A stretch of DNA of 64,000 nucleotides from Sphingomonas qomolangmaensis (lineage in GTDB: Bacteria > Pseudomonadota > Alphaproteobacteria > Sphingomonadales > Sphingomonadaceae), in NCBI RefSeq assembly GCF_024496245.1, contig NZ_CP101740.1:2851501-2915500 (forward strand), written 5' to 3'. The position numbers and the translations under genes are program-made. This document shows positions 17,542 through 25,039 of the stretch, one piece after another. The notes below the pieces were generated by a model. That model made no database searches and was not told the DNA's origin. It saw only the letters and a program-made list of their open reading frames with translations. Every line of letters begins with the position of its first letter. The first letter of the stretch is position 1.

Positions 17542-18190
17542 CAGCCTTCTTCTCGAAGCTGCTTAAGACCGTAAGTGAGACCTTGATCCAGTCGTTAAAC
17601 CAAGATTCTGCGTACAAAGCTGGAAGCTCAGTTTGCCAGGCACGAATTTCCCAATACAACATCAGGTTGTTTGCACGAATAAGTGAAAGCTGGTCCATCA
17701 GGCGATTAAGAACAGTGCAAAGGTTTATCGAAACCAGAGCGGCGTTATCCCTTTTGCTTTCGAGTATAAAGCTTTGCAGCTTGTCAAAATCATAAATCCA
17801 GATGCTTTCTTCTGGTTTGTAACCGTCTCCAATCAGGTCCGAATTGATCACCGCAAATATATCGTCCCGATCGGCGCCCAAATTCGGATTTGGAACAAGC
17901 TGGAACCCCACCTGCAACCTAGGCCAGCTTGCCTCGATCATGTCCGTCACGAATTTTGCTGGCAACCCGCGAGCCATAAGCTCAAACGAGAGGATTAGCT
18001 TCAGGCAGTGGGTAAGCTCGTAATCGAACTTGGTGCCCCGCCCTACATTCACACCGCTCGGAAAATTCAGGCGCTGTAACTGCTTGATGCGAGCGCGAAA
18101 GGTGCCGGCTCGCTCGGGGTCTATCCTGAAATACGTAATCAGCACCGCCTCAAGGCGGCTGAACGATAATTTTAGATCGGCCACAAACAT
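17525..18190 (-). CDS. Putative regulator (candidate master repressor) of the element
   Basis: A 221-residue AT-rich gene with no firm family match. The N-terminal 80 residues (SFSRLEAVLITYFRID, then KQLQRLNFPSGVNVGRGTKF and a helical ELTHCLKLILSFELMARGL) look like a winged or MerR-like DNA-binding module seen in alphaproteobacterial integrated elements. The C-terminal part is helical. The ATG at 18190 touches its GGAG; the GTG at 18184 (MADLKLSFS) is better spaced and may be the true start. Position, directly upstream of int and divergent from the replication genes, is that of Stl-type repressors in satellites. The regulator role is inferred. Confidence 0.55.
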   Translation of the reverse strand: MFVADLKLSFSRLEAVLITYFRIDPERAGTFRARIKQLQRLNFPSGVNVGRGTKFDYELTHCLKLILSFELMARGLPAKFVTDMIEASWPRLQVGFQLVPNPNLGADRDDIFAVINSDLIGDGYKPEESIWIYDFDKLQSFILESKRDNAALVSINLCTVLNRLMDQLSLIRANNLMLYWEIRAWQTELPALYAESWFNDWIKVSLTVLSSFEKKADDQHP

Positions 18191-18298
18191 CTCCGGATAG
18201 AGACACACCTCTATCTCTTGACACGGACGCCGTGCAAGGGAATAGAGGGATAGGGATAGCGCTGTATCCCAACCGTAAACAGATGGAGCTAAACGGAG
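18191..18298. promoter_or_regulatory. Divergent control region with GGATAG repeats
   Basis: This 108-base AT-richer spacer separates the leftward repressor/integrase genes from the rightward operon. A TTGACA hexamer at 18218-18223 with a weak AATAGA 17 bases later could drive the rightward operon. GGATAG occurs at 18195, 18248 and 18254, and its inverse (CTATCT, TATCCC) at 18211 and 18265. These five copies in about 75 bases are candidate operators for the repressor or AlpA-like protein. Confidence 0.45.
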
Positions 18299-18475
18299 AT
18301 GTTGCAAACGGATTTAGTCGCAGGAGCGCGCGGCGCGGCGACGTACATCGGGCTAACCGAACGCCAAATCTATCATATGGTTGAAGGCGGCCATCTGCCC
18401 GTCATCCGCAAAGGTCGGAAACTGTTTTTCCGCAAATCGGAGCTTGAACAGGCGTTCCGATCGGCGGCGGTTTGA
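18299..18475 (+). CDS. AlpA/excisionase-family DNA-binding protein
   Basis: A 58-residue helix-turn-helix protein. The core TYIGLTERQIYHMVEGGH followed by LPVIRKGRKLFFRKSELEQ is the MerR-like winged-helix signature of the AlpA and excisionase families (HTH_17). Such proteins activate integrase or excision, and AlpA is a hallmark of Gram-negative PICIs and P4-like satellites. An in-frame stop lies just before the ATG. The ATG sits directly after GGAG, so the TTG at 18302 is an alternative start. It heads the rightward operon. Confidence 0.85.
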   Translation: MLQTDLVAGARGAATYIGLTERQIYHMVEGGHLPVIRKGRKLFFRKSELEQAFRSAAV

Positions 18476-18596
18476 GTACGGCCGGCGCGCTTCTGACGGC
18501 GGCAACGTCAGTCTCGCGAATTCCCCCAAACGAAACGAGCCGAAGCAAGGCGGCAACCTCGCTCCGGCTCAATACCAACGCGATCGGAAATCACTG

Positions 18597-18854
18597 ATGG
18601 ATATGCCAGCACATAACGCGTTCAACAACGCAACGCCAGCCTACCGCCTCAACGGCGTCATTCGGGACGGGGAAGAACCCCTCGTATATATCGAGCAAGC
18701 CAGCGCAGTGGCCTATGTACTTGAAGAAGGCTGCTCCGAAGACTGCGGCATGAACCTCTCAATCCTGCGAGCCGCAGCGCAGGCGATCCAGACCCTTACT
18801 CACCTCGCTGCCGAAGCGATCGACCGTCAGGAGCGTGCAGTTGGACGCCGGTGA
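18597..18854 (+). CDS. Small element protein, paralogue A
   Basis: An 85-residue protein. Residues about 25-80 (EEPLVYIEQASAVAYVLEEG, then CSEDCGMNLSILRAAAQA and LTHLAAEAIDRQERAVG) align without gaps to the next gene, showing a tandem duplication. The predicted structure is mostly helical with conserved cysteines in C(S/x)E(D/E)CGMN. The 3' end overlaps paralogue B. No known domain; a role in control or replication of the element is suggested by its place between alpA and repA. Confidence 0.7.
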   Translation: MDMPAHNAFNNATPAYRLNGVIRDGEEPLVYIEQASAVAYVLEEGCSEDCGMNLSILRAAAQAIQTLTHLAAEAIDRQERAVGRR

Positions 18855-19068
18855 TCATCCGTCGCTGAACGCAGGGCGGGGTGGCGATGGACCGCTCGTT
18901 CACATCGAGCAGGCCAACCGTGTTCTTCGCTGCCTTGAGGAGGGGCTCTCGGAAGAGTGCGGCATGAACCCTGAAATTCTCCGGGCGGCGGTACAAGCGA
19001 GCATAGCGCTGACCCACCTCGCTGCCCAGGCGATCGAACGGCAGGAGCGCTCTCTTGCCCGTTGGTGA
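18835..19068 (+). CDS. Small element protein, paralogue B
   Basis: A 77-residue protein homologous to paralogue A: GPLVHIEQANRVLRCLEEG, then LSEECGMNPEILRAAVQA and LTHLAAQAIERQERSLA. The GTG at 18835 is the earliest start; the TTG at 18841 has better spacing from AGGAG (7 bases) and gives 75 residues. The 20-base overlap with paralogue A implies coupled translation. In both genes AGGAG falls inside the last codons (RQER), so the duplication copied the coupling signal too. Function unknown. Confidence 0.7.
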   Translation: MQLDAGDHPSLNAGRGGDGPLVHIEQANRVLRCLEEGLSEECGMNPEILRAAVQASIALTHLAAQAIERQERSLARW

Positions 19069-19220
19069 CAGCCCACCACTCCACATCGGCTGGGGTGCGA
19101 TGCGATCACCGGCGCAAGCAGTGGACGCCTCGACCCCTGCCGGGTTCGGGCGCGCCATGCGGCTGGCAGCGAGCCTCGCTCGATCCGCGGCCTGCTGCCG
19201 CGTCCCCGGGACAGCCCCCG

Positions 19221-20564
19221 ATGAGGCCTAGCGGGTACGACTTCGACGACCTTGCGAGGGACCGGGGCAGCGCCGCCGTGCGGCGTGCCCTGGCGCCCCC
19301 GATCGCGACACCCTGGACCCTGCCGGTCATCGATACCGGCATATGGGCAACGCGCCCGACACCGGCGCGCCGCTGGACCTGCGAGCGCTGGTTAGCGCGC
19401 GGCACCGTCGGTGCGCTGTTCGGCCCTGACGGCGTCGGCAAGTCGCTGCTCGGGCAACAGTTCACCACCTGCGTTCAGACAGGAAGCCCGTTTCTCGGGC
19501 TACCTGTCGCGCACTCCGACGCCATGTACATCACGTTCGAGGACGACGCCCTGTCGCTCGAGGAGCGGCAAGGCGCGATCAATCGCGCCCTTGGCCTGCC
19601 GGCGAATGTCACGCCCACGCTGTCGTCGTTGGTTGGATCGGAACACTATGAGCTGTTCGACATGATCGACGGCCAACAGGTGCCGTCGCCCCTCTATCGC
19701 GGGATTGCCGCGCGCGCCGTCAGCATCAGGGCCGGGCTGATCGTGCTCGACAACATCAGCCACATGTTCGGCGGCAACGAGGTTGTGAAGCGGGACGTCG
19801 TCCACTTCCTGCGCTGCTGCGATCAGCTGGCGCTCGAAACCGATGCCGCGGTTCTGCTGCTAGGCCATCCGGCAAAGGCCGAAGGGTCGGAATATTCGGG
19901 CAACCGGGGTTGGAGCTCACACGTCCGACAGCGGTGGTTCATGGACTTCGCCGACGCAGACAGCGGCGATCCCGATGCGCGCGTGCTAGTCAGACCCAAG
20001 GCCAACCTGTCGAAGCGAGGGGAGACGATCACCTTCCGCTGGCGGGATTGGGCTTTCGTTGCCGATGCCGAGATCCCTATCGACCAGCGCGCATCGATCG
20101 CGGCTAACGCTGCCGCCAGCGGTGCCAATGCGGCGTTTCTGGCGTGCCTGCGGAAGCGCCTGCAGGGCGGTGACGGCAGGCATGTGGGACCATCGCCGGG
20201 GCCGAACTACGCGCCCGCCCAATTCGAAGCCATGCCCCAGGCGAAGGGGTACAAACGGGACCAGTTGAAGGCCGCCATGGAACGCCTTTTCGAGCTCGAT
20301 GCGATCGAAACCGCGACCTTCAAAGTGCCCGGCAAGTCGCGCGAAATCACAGTCATTCGGGAGCGTGCCGAACCCCCCGAACTACCCCCCCGAACTGGTC
20401 CCGAACACTGCCCCCGAACTGCCCCGAACAGTTCACCCGAACTGCCCCGCGCACACACTGTATATAAATATAAGGGGAGCGGGGCCCCTGAGGCCCCCGC
20501 CCCCCACTTCAGCCCTGACGATCTCGACTGGTCGGACAGCTCCGACGCGGACGACGATCGATGA
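19221..20564 (+). CDS. RepA-like AAA/RecA-fold ATPase, probable replication helicase
   Basis: A 447-residue protein. Walker A FGPDGVGKS is at residues 67-75, an acidic YITFEDD strand near 103-109 and Walker B LIVLDNIS at 173-180; LLLGHPAKAEG follows. This is the AAA_25/RepA hexameric-helicase layout. A C-terminal winged-helix segment (about 355-415, YKRDQLKAAMERLFELDAIE) precedes a Pro-rich tail encoded by an iteron-like DNA repeat. The start at 19221 follows a long low-quality leader. It probably initiates or drives replication of the excised element, as RepA or Pri-Rep proteins do in other satellites. Confidence 0.82.
   Translation: MRPSGYDFDDLARDRGSAAVRRALAPPIATPWTLPVIDTGIWATRPTPARRWTCERWLARGTVGALFGPDGVGKSLLGQQFTTCVQTGSPFLGLPVAHSDAMYITFEDDALSLEERQGAINRALGLPANVTPTLSSLVGSEHYELFDMIDGQQVPSPLYRGIAARAVSIRAGLIVLDNISHMFGGNEVVKRDVVHFLRCCDQLALETDAAVLLLGHPAKAEGSEYSGNRGWSSHVRQRWFMDFADADSGDPDARVLVRPKANLSKRGETITFRWRDWAFVADAEIPIDQRASIAANAAASGANAAFLACLRKRLQGGDGRHVGPSPGPNYAPAQFEAMPQAKGYKRDQLKAAMERLFELDAIETATFKVPGKSREITVIRERAEPPELPPRTGPEHCPRTAPNSSPELPRAHTVYKYKGSGAPEAPAPHFSPDDLDWSDSSDADDDR
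20368..20476. other. Candidate replication origin: CCGAAC iterons plus AT-rich patch
   Basis: Seven direct copies of CCGAAC start at 20368, 20377, 20390, 20401, 20414, 20424 and 20437 (spacing 9-13, mean about 11.5 bases, close to one helical turn). They are followed at 20459-20473 by TGTATATAAATATAA, the only such AT run in the region. The repeat lies inside the repA 3' end but is read in different codon phases (PEL, PRT, PN), which points to selection on DNA rather than protein. Iterons beside an AT-rich unwinding element are typical of origins next to their initiator gene. Confidence 0.6.
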
Positions 20565-20785
20565 CGATCGAGGGTCGCACGTCGCTAGGCTCTGCCGCCG
20601 AAGGCGAGCAGTGCCGGGCCACGCCAACGCCGGTGCCGAACAGCTTGCTGGAAGTCCTGCCGGGCCCACCACCCCCCGGGCAAAACTCTGAGAGGCACGC
20701 CCGCCTAGACCGGAGGCATCCCTCCCTGCGCACCGAAAGCAAAACCGAAAGGGGGGACCTTGCCCCCGCCACATGGAGAAACCCG

Positions 20786-21289
20786 ATGAACGTCGTAACC
20801 CTCGATCCGCAACCGGCGGACCTGCCCGAGCCGGATTGGCAAATCGAATTCCCCGGCCAATCAAAACTGGCTTTGGCCACACGCACGACCGCTAGCCGAT
20901 ACTGGGGGACGGTGGTCCGCGAGCTTCGCGGAGCGAACAAGCTCGCGGTGGCGAACGCGCACGCCATCAAGCGGCTGGTGCTCGCCTGGATGATCTACGA
21001 CCGGGCAGCCCTGGAAGTCGCGCGGTCGGGCCCGATCGTGCCAGCGCCGAAGACGAAGACCCCGATGCACAACCCGTGGTTCACGGCGATGACCCAGGCC
21101 GGCAAGACCGCTGCCAGCATCGAAGCCGAACTGACGATCACGCCCCGTTCGCGTGACGCTGGCGGGGAGCTTCCGGCGCCGCCGCGACGCGCCACCCCTG
21201 CGGATCGGTTCCTGCGGCCGATGGACGGCGGGTCCCGGCTGCCGCGCCCCGGCGATGAGCCCAACGGAGAGCCCGATGCCCCAGCATGA
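20786..21289 (+). CDS. terS: P27-type phage terminase small subunit
   Basis: A 167-residue protein. YWGTVVRELRGANKLAVANA near residue 42 and HNPWFTAMTQAGKTAASIEA with LTITPRSRDAGG near residues 95-127 match the P27 small-terminase plan (a W-x-x-V helix, then NP...A, then L-x-x-TPxSR). TerS recognises the packaging site on DNA and recruits the large subunit. The start at 20786 has GGAG at 20775; 221 bases without a gene separate it from repA. No large terminase is present, so packaging would need a helper TerL. Satellites use their own TerS to redirect packaging. Confidence 0.8.
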   Translation: MNVVTLDPQPADLPEPDWQIEFPGQSKLALATRTTASRYWGTVVRELRGANKLAVANAHAIKRLVLAWMIYDRAALEVARSGPIVPAPKTKTPMHNPWFTAMTQAGKTAASIEAELTITPRSRDAGGELPAPPRRATPADRFLRPMDGGSRLPRPGDEPNGEPDAPA

Positions 21290-21530
21290 CGATGAATTCG
21301 AGCGCATCCGCGCGGTGATCGAGATGGCACAGCGACTGAACACCTCGCTGCACGCCAAGCTTGTCGACAAGGGCGTAGCCCCGATCGACGCGCTGATCGC
21401 GGGCACCTACGCGCTGCACCAGCTGGCGACGAAATTTCATGGGGATCCGATCGCGGCGGTCGAGTGGCTTCGCGATGCCATCGACACGATTGAGGGCCAG
21501 GCGATGGGCGGCGGACGGGTGCCCCATTGA
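21276..21530 (+). CDS. Small element protein of unknown function (84 aa)
   Basis: A helical acidic protein (MPQHDDEFERIRAVIEMAQR start; VDKGVAPIDALIAGTYALHQ centre). GGAG lies 6 bases before the ATG at 21276, which sits inside the 3' end of terS (14-base overlap). Its stop overlaps the next start (TTGA). The tight coupling suggests a job linked to packaging or capsid assembly, but there is no recognised family. Confidence 0.65.
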   Translation: MPQHDDEFERIRAVIEMAQRLNTSLHAKLVDKGVAPIDALIAGTYALHQLATKFHGDPIAAVEWLRDAIDTIEGQAMGGGRVPH

Positions 21531-21730
21531 CCGGCGCGGCGAAGTTGGCGCGGCTGTCGCCCGCGGAGCGTGACACGGTGCTGACGTTGCTCGACGAGCT
21601 GAGCGCACCCCTTGGGGTTCGCGATCTGGACGTCGCGTTCGCCAAGGCCGGGATACCACGAACGGTGCGCCGCCCCCTGATGCGATCGCTGCTGGAGGAC
21701 TTCGATCTGATCGCGGTGGTGGCCCGGTGA
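21527..21730 (+). CDS. Small element protein of unknown function (67 aa)
   Basis: It starts at a TTG that overlaps the preceding stop (TTGA), and its own stop overlaps the next start (GTGA). The sequence (KLARLSPAERDTVLTLLDEL, then AFAKAGIPRTVRRPLMRSLL) looks like a compact helical, possibly winged-helix, fold. No family recognised. Confidence 0.6.
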   Translation: MTGAAKLARLSPAERDTVLTLLDELSAPLGVRDLDVAFAKAGIPRTVRRPLMRSLLEDFDLIAVVAR

Positions 21731-22128
21731 CGATCATGCGCGTCTACGCGATGGCGCGCCCGCGGCGGCCGCTGAGCGAGCGCGACGCCGTGCGCGCGGC
21801 GGCGGGTGTATCTGGATCGGTTACATGCCGGGCGACTGCGCTGGCGCGACGGGTCGCGGCGGCGACGATCGCTGAAATAGACCGCCCGCATGCCGAGCGC
21901 ATCCTGTCGCTGCTGAACGCCATGACAGGCGACCCGGTGACGGCCTTGGCGACCGACGCGGAGATCGACACGGCGGCGCTGGTGGTTGCCGCGCGCACAC
22001 GGCGGCTGGAGGCGCGTGGCGGCAGACGGCTGCCGGAGGCGGGATGGGCGAATGAGGATCGGGAAATAGCCGCCGAAGTCGCGCACGTCTTGGCGCGGCG
22101 GTATCGGGCGCACCTTGTCGATTGTTGA
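21727..22128 (+). CDS. Small element protein of unknown function (133 aa)
   Basis: It starts at a GTG overlapping the previous stop; ATGs at 21736 and 21751 are alternatives. The N-terminus is basic (MARPRRPLSERDAVRAAAGV) and the rest is Ala/Arg-rich and helical (HAERILSLLNAMTGDPVTAL, ATDAEIDTAALVVAARTRRL). It precedes the capsid gene by 66 bases. It is placed where prophages carry portal, protease or scaffold genes but is far too small for a portal. No family recognised. Confidence 0.55.
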   Translation: MTIMRVYAMARPRRPLSERDAVRAAAGVSGSVTCRATALARRVAAATIAEIDRPHAERILSLLNAMTGDPVTALATDAEIDTAALVVAARTRRLEARGGRRLPEAGWANEDREIAAEVAHVLARRYRAHLVDC

Positions 22129-22194
22129 CGTAAACCGGGTTTTTGTCAGCGCGAAGGTGCCAACGTGACGGGGATGAAACCGGAGATTGCCCCG

Positions 22195-23436
22195 ATGACA
22201 ACCGCCGCCCTTGCCGTCCCTCGCGCCCTGCCGCGCGGCCTTCGTTCCGTTCGCGCCGAAGCGTCGCCGAAGGCCACGATCGATCAACTCGTTACCGCCT
22301 TCGAGGCCTTCAAGGAAAAGCACGAAGCACGCTACAGCGCGATCGAAGCCAACATGGACAAGTCGGCGCTGACCGAGGCCGGCTTGCGGCTGAACGGGCC
22401 TGGCACGAACGAACCTGCCGCCGATCCCGAATATCGCGCCACGTTCGCCAGCTATGCCCGCCGCGGTGCACCCGACGTCGAAGCCGAGCTGAAACTCGCG
22501 AACGGCACCGGCGACCGTGCCGCGATCCGCGCCGCCATGTCTGAAGGCGACAATTCGGCTGGCGGCTATCTCGCGCCGGTCGAGTGGGACCGGCAGGTTC
22601 GCAAGGCGCAGCGGCACCTGTCGCCGATGCGCCGCCTGGCGCAGGTCGTGACGTCCGGCGTGGCGGGATATTCGACCCTTTGGAGCAACGAAAGCTGGGG
22701 TTCGGGGTGGGTTGGCGAAACCGCCACCCGCCCCCAGACCACGACCGCTTCGCTTCAGCCGCTGACCTTCCCCACGGGCGAAATCTATGCGCAGCCGGCG
22801 GCAACGCAGCGCCTGATCGATGACGCGCTGCTGGACTTCGAGGGCTGGATCGCAACCGAGCTGGGGGAGGAATTCAGCCGGCAGGAAGGCATCGCCTTCG
22901 TGTCCGGCGATGGTGCCAACAAGCCGATGGGATTCCTGCAGTACCTCCCCGGCGGGGCGGCAGCGACCGGGACGCCTGGCGCGCACCCTGGCGGCGAACT
23001 GTCGGTGACGGTGACGGGATCAGCCGAGGACGTCACCGCCGATTCACTGATCGATCTGAAATACTCGCTGGCGACGCCGTACCGGCAGGGAGCCACGTTC
23101 GTCATGAACAGCGGCACGGCGGCGCGCATCGCCAAGCTGAAGGACGGTGACGGGGCCTATATCTGGCGCGAGGGGCTAACCCTCGATCAGCCGGCGACCC
23201 TTCTGGGTCGGCCGGTGGAGATCGATGAGAACATGCCCAACATTGGCGCCGCCGCGACCCCGATCGCGTTCGGCGACTTCGCGCGCGGCTATCTGGTCAA
23301 CGACCGGATCGGTGTCCGCATCCTTCGCGACCCGTACACCGCGAAGCCCTATGTGCTGTTCTATGCGACGAAGCGGGTCGGTGGTGGCGTGCTGGACCCG
23401 CGCGCTATCCGGGTGCTTCGCGTCGCGGCAGCTTAA
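22195..23436 (+). CDS. HK97-family phage major capsid protein
   Basis: A 413-residue HK97-fold capsid protein. Residues about 20-60 form a predicted coiled coil (ATIDQLVTAFEAFKEKHEAR), the usual scaffold-like delta domain. The mature part has the family landmarks GDNSAGGYLAPVEW, LSPMRRLAQVV, TFPTGEIYAQPAATQRLIDD, FVSGDGANKPMGFL, FVMNSGTAARIAKLKDGDG and the C-terminal FYATKRVGGGVLDPRAIRVL. The ATG at 22195 has GGAG upstream; 22174 and 22165 are earlier in-frame starts. It is intact and full length, yet no protease or portal gene accompanies it. Confidence 0.93.
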   Translation: MTTAALAVPRALPRGLRSVRAEASPKATIDQLVTAFEAFKEKHEARYSAIEANMDKSALTEAGLRLNGPGTNEPAADPEYRATFASYARRGAPDVEAELKLANGTGDRAAIRAAMSEGDNSAGGYLAPVEWDRQVRKAQRHLSPMRRLAQVVTSGVAGYSTLWSNESWGSGWVGETATRPQTTTASLQPLTFPTGEIYAQPAATQRLIDDALLDFEGWIATELGEEFSRQEGIAFVSGDGANKPMGFLQYLPGGAAATGTPGAHPGGELSVTVTGSAEDVTADSLIDLKYSLATPYRQGATFVMNSGTAARIAKLKDGDGAYIWREGLTLDQPATLLGRPVEIDENMPNIGAAATPIAFGDFARGYLVNDRIGVRILRDPYTAKPYVLFYATKRVGGGVLDPRAIRVLRVAAA

Positions 23437-23643
23437 GCTGGCGAGGGGTGCCTAAGCCCGATAGCTGATCGCCCCTAACCCACCTGGCTCCTGCTTTTTG
23501 CGGCATTATGTAGCAAATGCACCAAGGCGATTGCGTCCGTCCGCTTCGGTGATGGCGAATGTACCGCAGATGGTGATGATGCTCGAAACGCCGCTCCAAT
23601 AGGAGCTTAGAGCGTGTCTATCTTTTTTGCGGCTTCGATGGCG

Positions 23644-24657
23644 CTAGGACATGCGATTGCAGGTCACGCCGAAACGTTCCCACGAAAAGGGCACGTTGCC
23701 AGTGCGGTATTTGTCCGGAGTGAGCTCGTAGGCTCCGCGAGTGATAAAATATTCGTCCGGCTTCCCTTCCATCGCGTAGCGAACTTCCGTCCAAAAATAC
23801 ACATGGAGGGTGCCAGCAGTCACTGCGTCAAACTCGGCTTTTTCTACCGTTTGGACAGTGCCTTGCGCGAACTCCTCAGGGGCCAAGTCGACCGGTACGC
23901 AGTATCCTTTGGTTTCAAAATCAAAGTCGTGCGGAAGTTGATCGGAGCGGGTTCCCAAAGTGCACCCCCATCGAACGCTTTTGGCAACCGACTTGCCGAC
24001 ATTTTGCCACGTCGGAGTTATCCTGAGCAGGTGCAATTCGTCGTTAGCGAATTCGGCCTCCAGCTTAAGGGCGCCCTTCATAAAAGGTCGTATCTGGGCC
24101 GTCATGGCAGCTTGCATCGTTTCCACTTGAGCGGCAGCGGCGGCAGCGTTCCGCTCTGCTATCTCTATCGCTCTCATCGATGTTCGCGCACTCTCACCGG
24201 CTTCTTTTTTCGATCGCTCAGCTTCTTGATGAGCAAGATTGGTAATCCGGCGCTGTTCTCGGAAGGTAATCCAAACCAGAGCGACGCCGAGCGCGCTCAG
24301 GGCCATACCAATCAGGGCCGCGATGCCCATAATGCTCGTCCACAAAGCCGATCGTTGCTGAGCTACCAAATCGGCGGCGTCGTGGCGTTGTTTTGCGGTC
24401 TCCACATTATATTCTGGAAGTGCTTTGCGTATGCAGTCCGCCTCTTCGATAAGGGAAATGCTGAAACAGGACTGCCTTATCTTATCAGCAGCGTTTTTGG
24501 CATAATCGGTAGCATTCCGCTGTGCTTCCTGCTCATAAGCGGACTGCTGGAATAGGCCGTAGGCGACAAAACTAGCTATCCCACCGGAAGCAACGGTCCC
24601 AGCAATCAGCCAACCTAATTTAGACGTAGCTCTTGTGACCCAATAGCTTCTAGACAT
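23644..24657 (-). CDS. Membrane protein with coiled coil, element cargo
   Basis: A 337-residue low-GC gene facing the capsid gene. Membrane segments are at about residues 14-36 (LGWLIAGTVASGGIASFVAY) and 104-132 (MGIAALIGMALSALGVALVW), with a charged coiled coil at about 135-190 (EAERSKKEAGESARTSMRAI). A C-terminal beta-rich domain (RPFMKGALKLEAEF, then ITPTWQNVGKSVAKSVRW) follows. This TM/coiled-coil/RPF-NxG plan recurs in many bacterial accessory proteins of unknown role. Opposite orientation and position at the element edge fit a cargo gene, possibly phage-defence or exclusion. Confidence 0.65.
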   Translation of the reverse strand: MSRSYWVTRATSKLGWLIAGTVASGGIASFVAYGLFQQSAYEQEAQRNATDYAKNAADKIRQSCFSISLIEEADCIRKALPEYNVETAKQRHDAADLVAQQRSALWTSIMGIAALIGMALSALGVALVWITFREQRRITNLAHQEAERSKKEAGESARTSMRAIEIAERNAAAAAAQVETMQAAMTAQIRPFMKGALKLEAEFANDELHLLRITPTWQNVGKSVAKSVRWGCTLGTRSDQLPHDFDFETKGYCVPVDLAPEEFAQGTVQTVEKAEFDAVTAGTLHVYFWTEVRYAMEGKPDEYFITRGAYELTPDKYRTGNVPFSWERFGVTCNRMS

Positions 24658-24892
24658 TGCAGGAAGAACACCGCTGTAAATTTGCCCTGCGACAGCTTGT
24701 TCCTGATGTTCGGCTCTGAGTCCATCACGCCTATGCCGGCGCGCTTCCCCAGGGCGCTATCAGCCGGGGAACGTGCCAACCGGGGAGAACGTAGCAACGT
24801 TCCCCGGCTCTAGCCGTTGGGCATCACCACCAGTTAAGAGGCTGGCGCGCGGCTATCATGCAGGCTTCACGTGCACAGCCTGTGGATAGGCT

Positions 24893-25039
24893 GTGGGTAA
24901 CGCAAAAGAACCGTGCGGTGCAGCGCGGTTGCAAGGTCGCCTATCGCCCGACAGGCGCAATGCCGAACGCTACCTCGAGGAGCGCAACGAGATAGAGCGC
25001 GATCGGCTCAGGCTCGTCAAACACTTGGAGGCTCAGTAA
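24893..25039 (+). CDS. Possible small charged protein (48 aa)
   Basis: This short frame begins at GTG (24893), follows an in-frame stop and ends ERYLEERNEIERDRLRLVKH plus LEAQ. The charged helical C-terminus looks protein-like, but no ribosome-binding site or family supports it. It could be the remnant of a longer gene. Confidence 0.25.
   Translation: MGNAKEPCGAARLQGRLSPDRRNAERYLEERNEIERDRLRLVKHLEAQ

Noticed and set aside
20995..22986. A 663-codon leftward frame opposite TerS, the small ORFs and the capsid gene
   Set aside because: It is the antisense of well-supported genes and has Arg/Ala/His-rich shadow composition typical of high-GC DNA.
23614..24555. A 313-codon rightward frame opposite the membrane cargo gene
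   Set aside because: The leftward frame has clear membrane helices and a coiled coil; the rightward one lacks a coherent plan.
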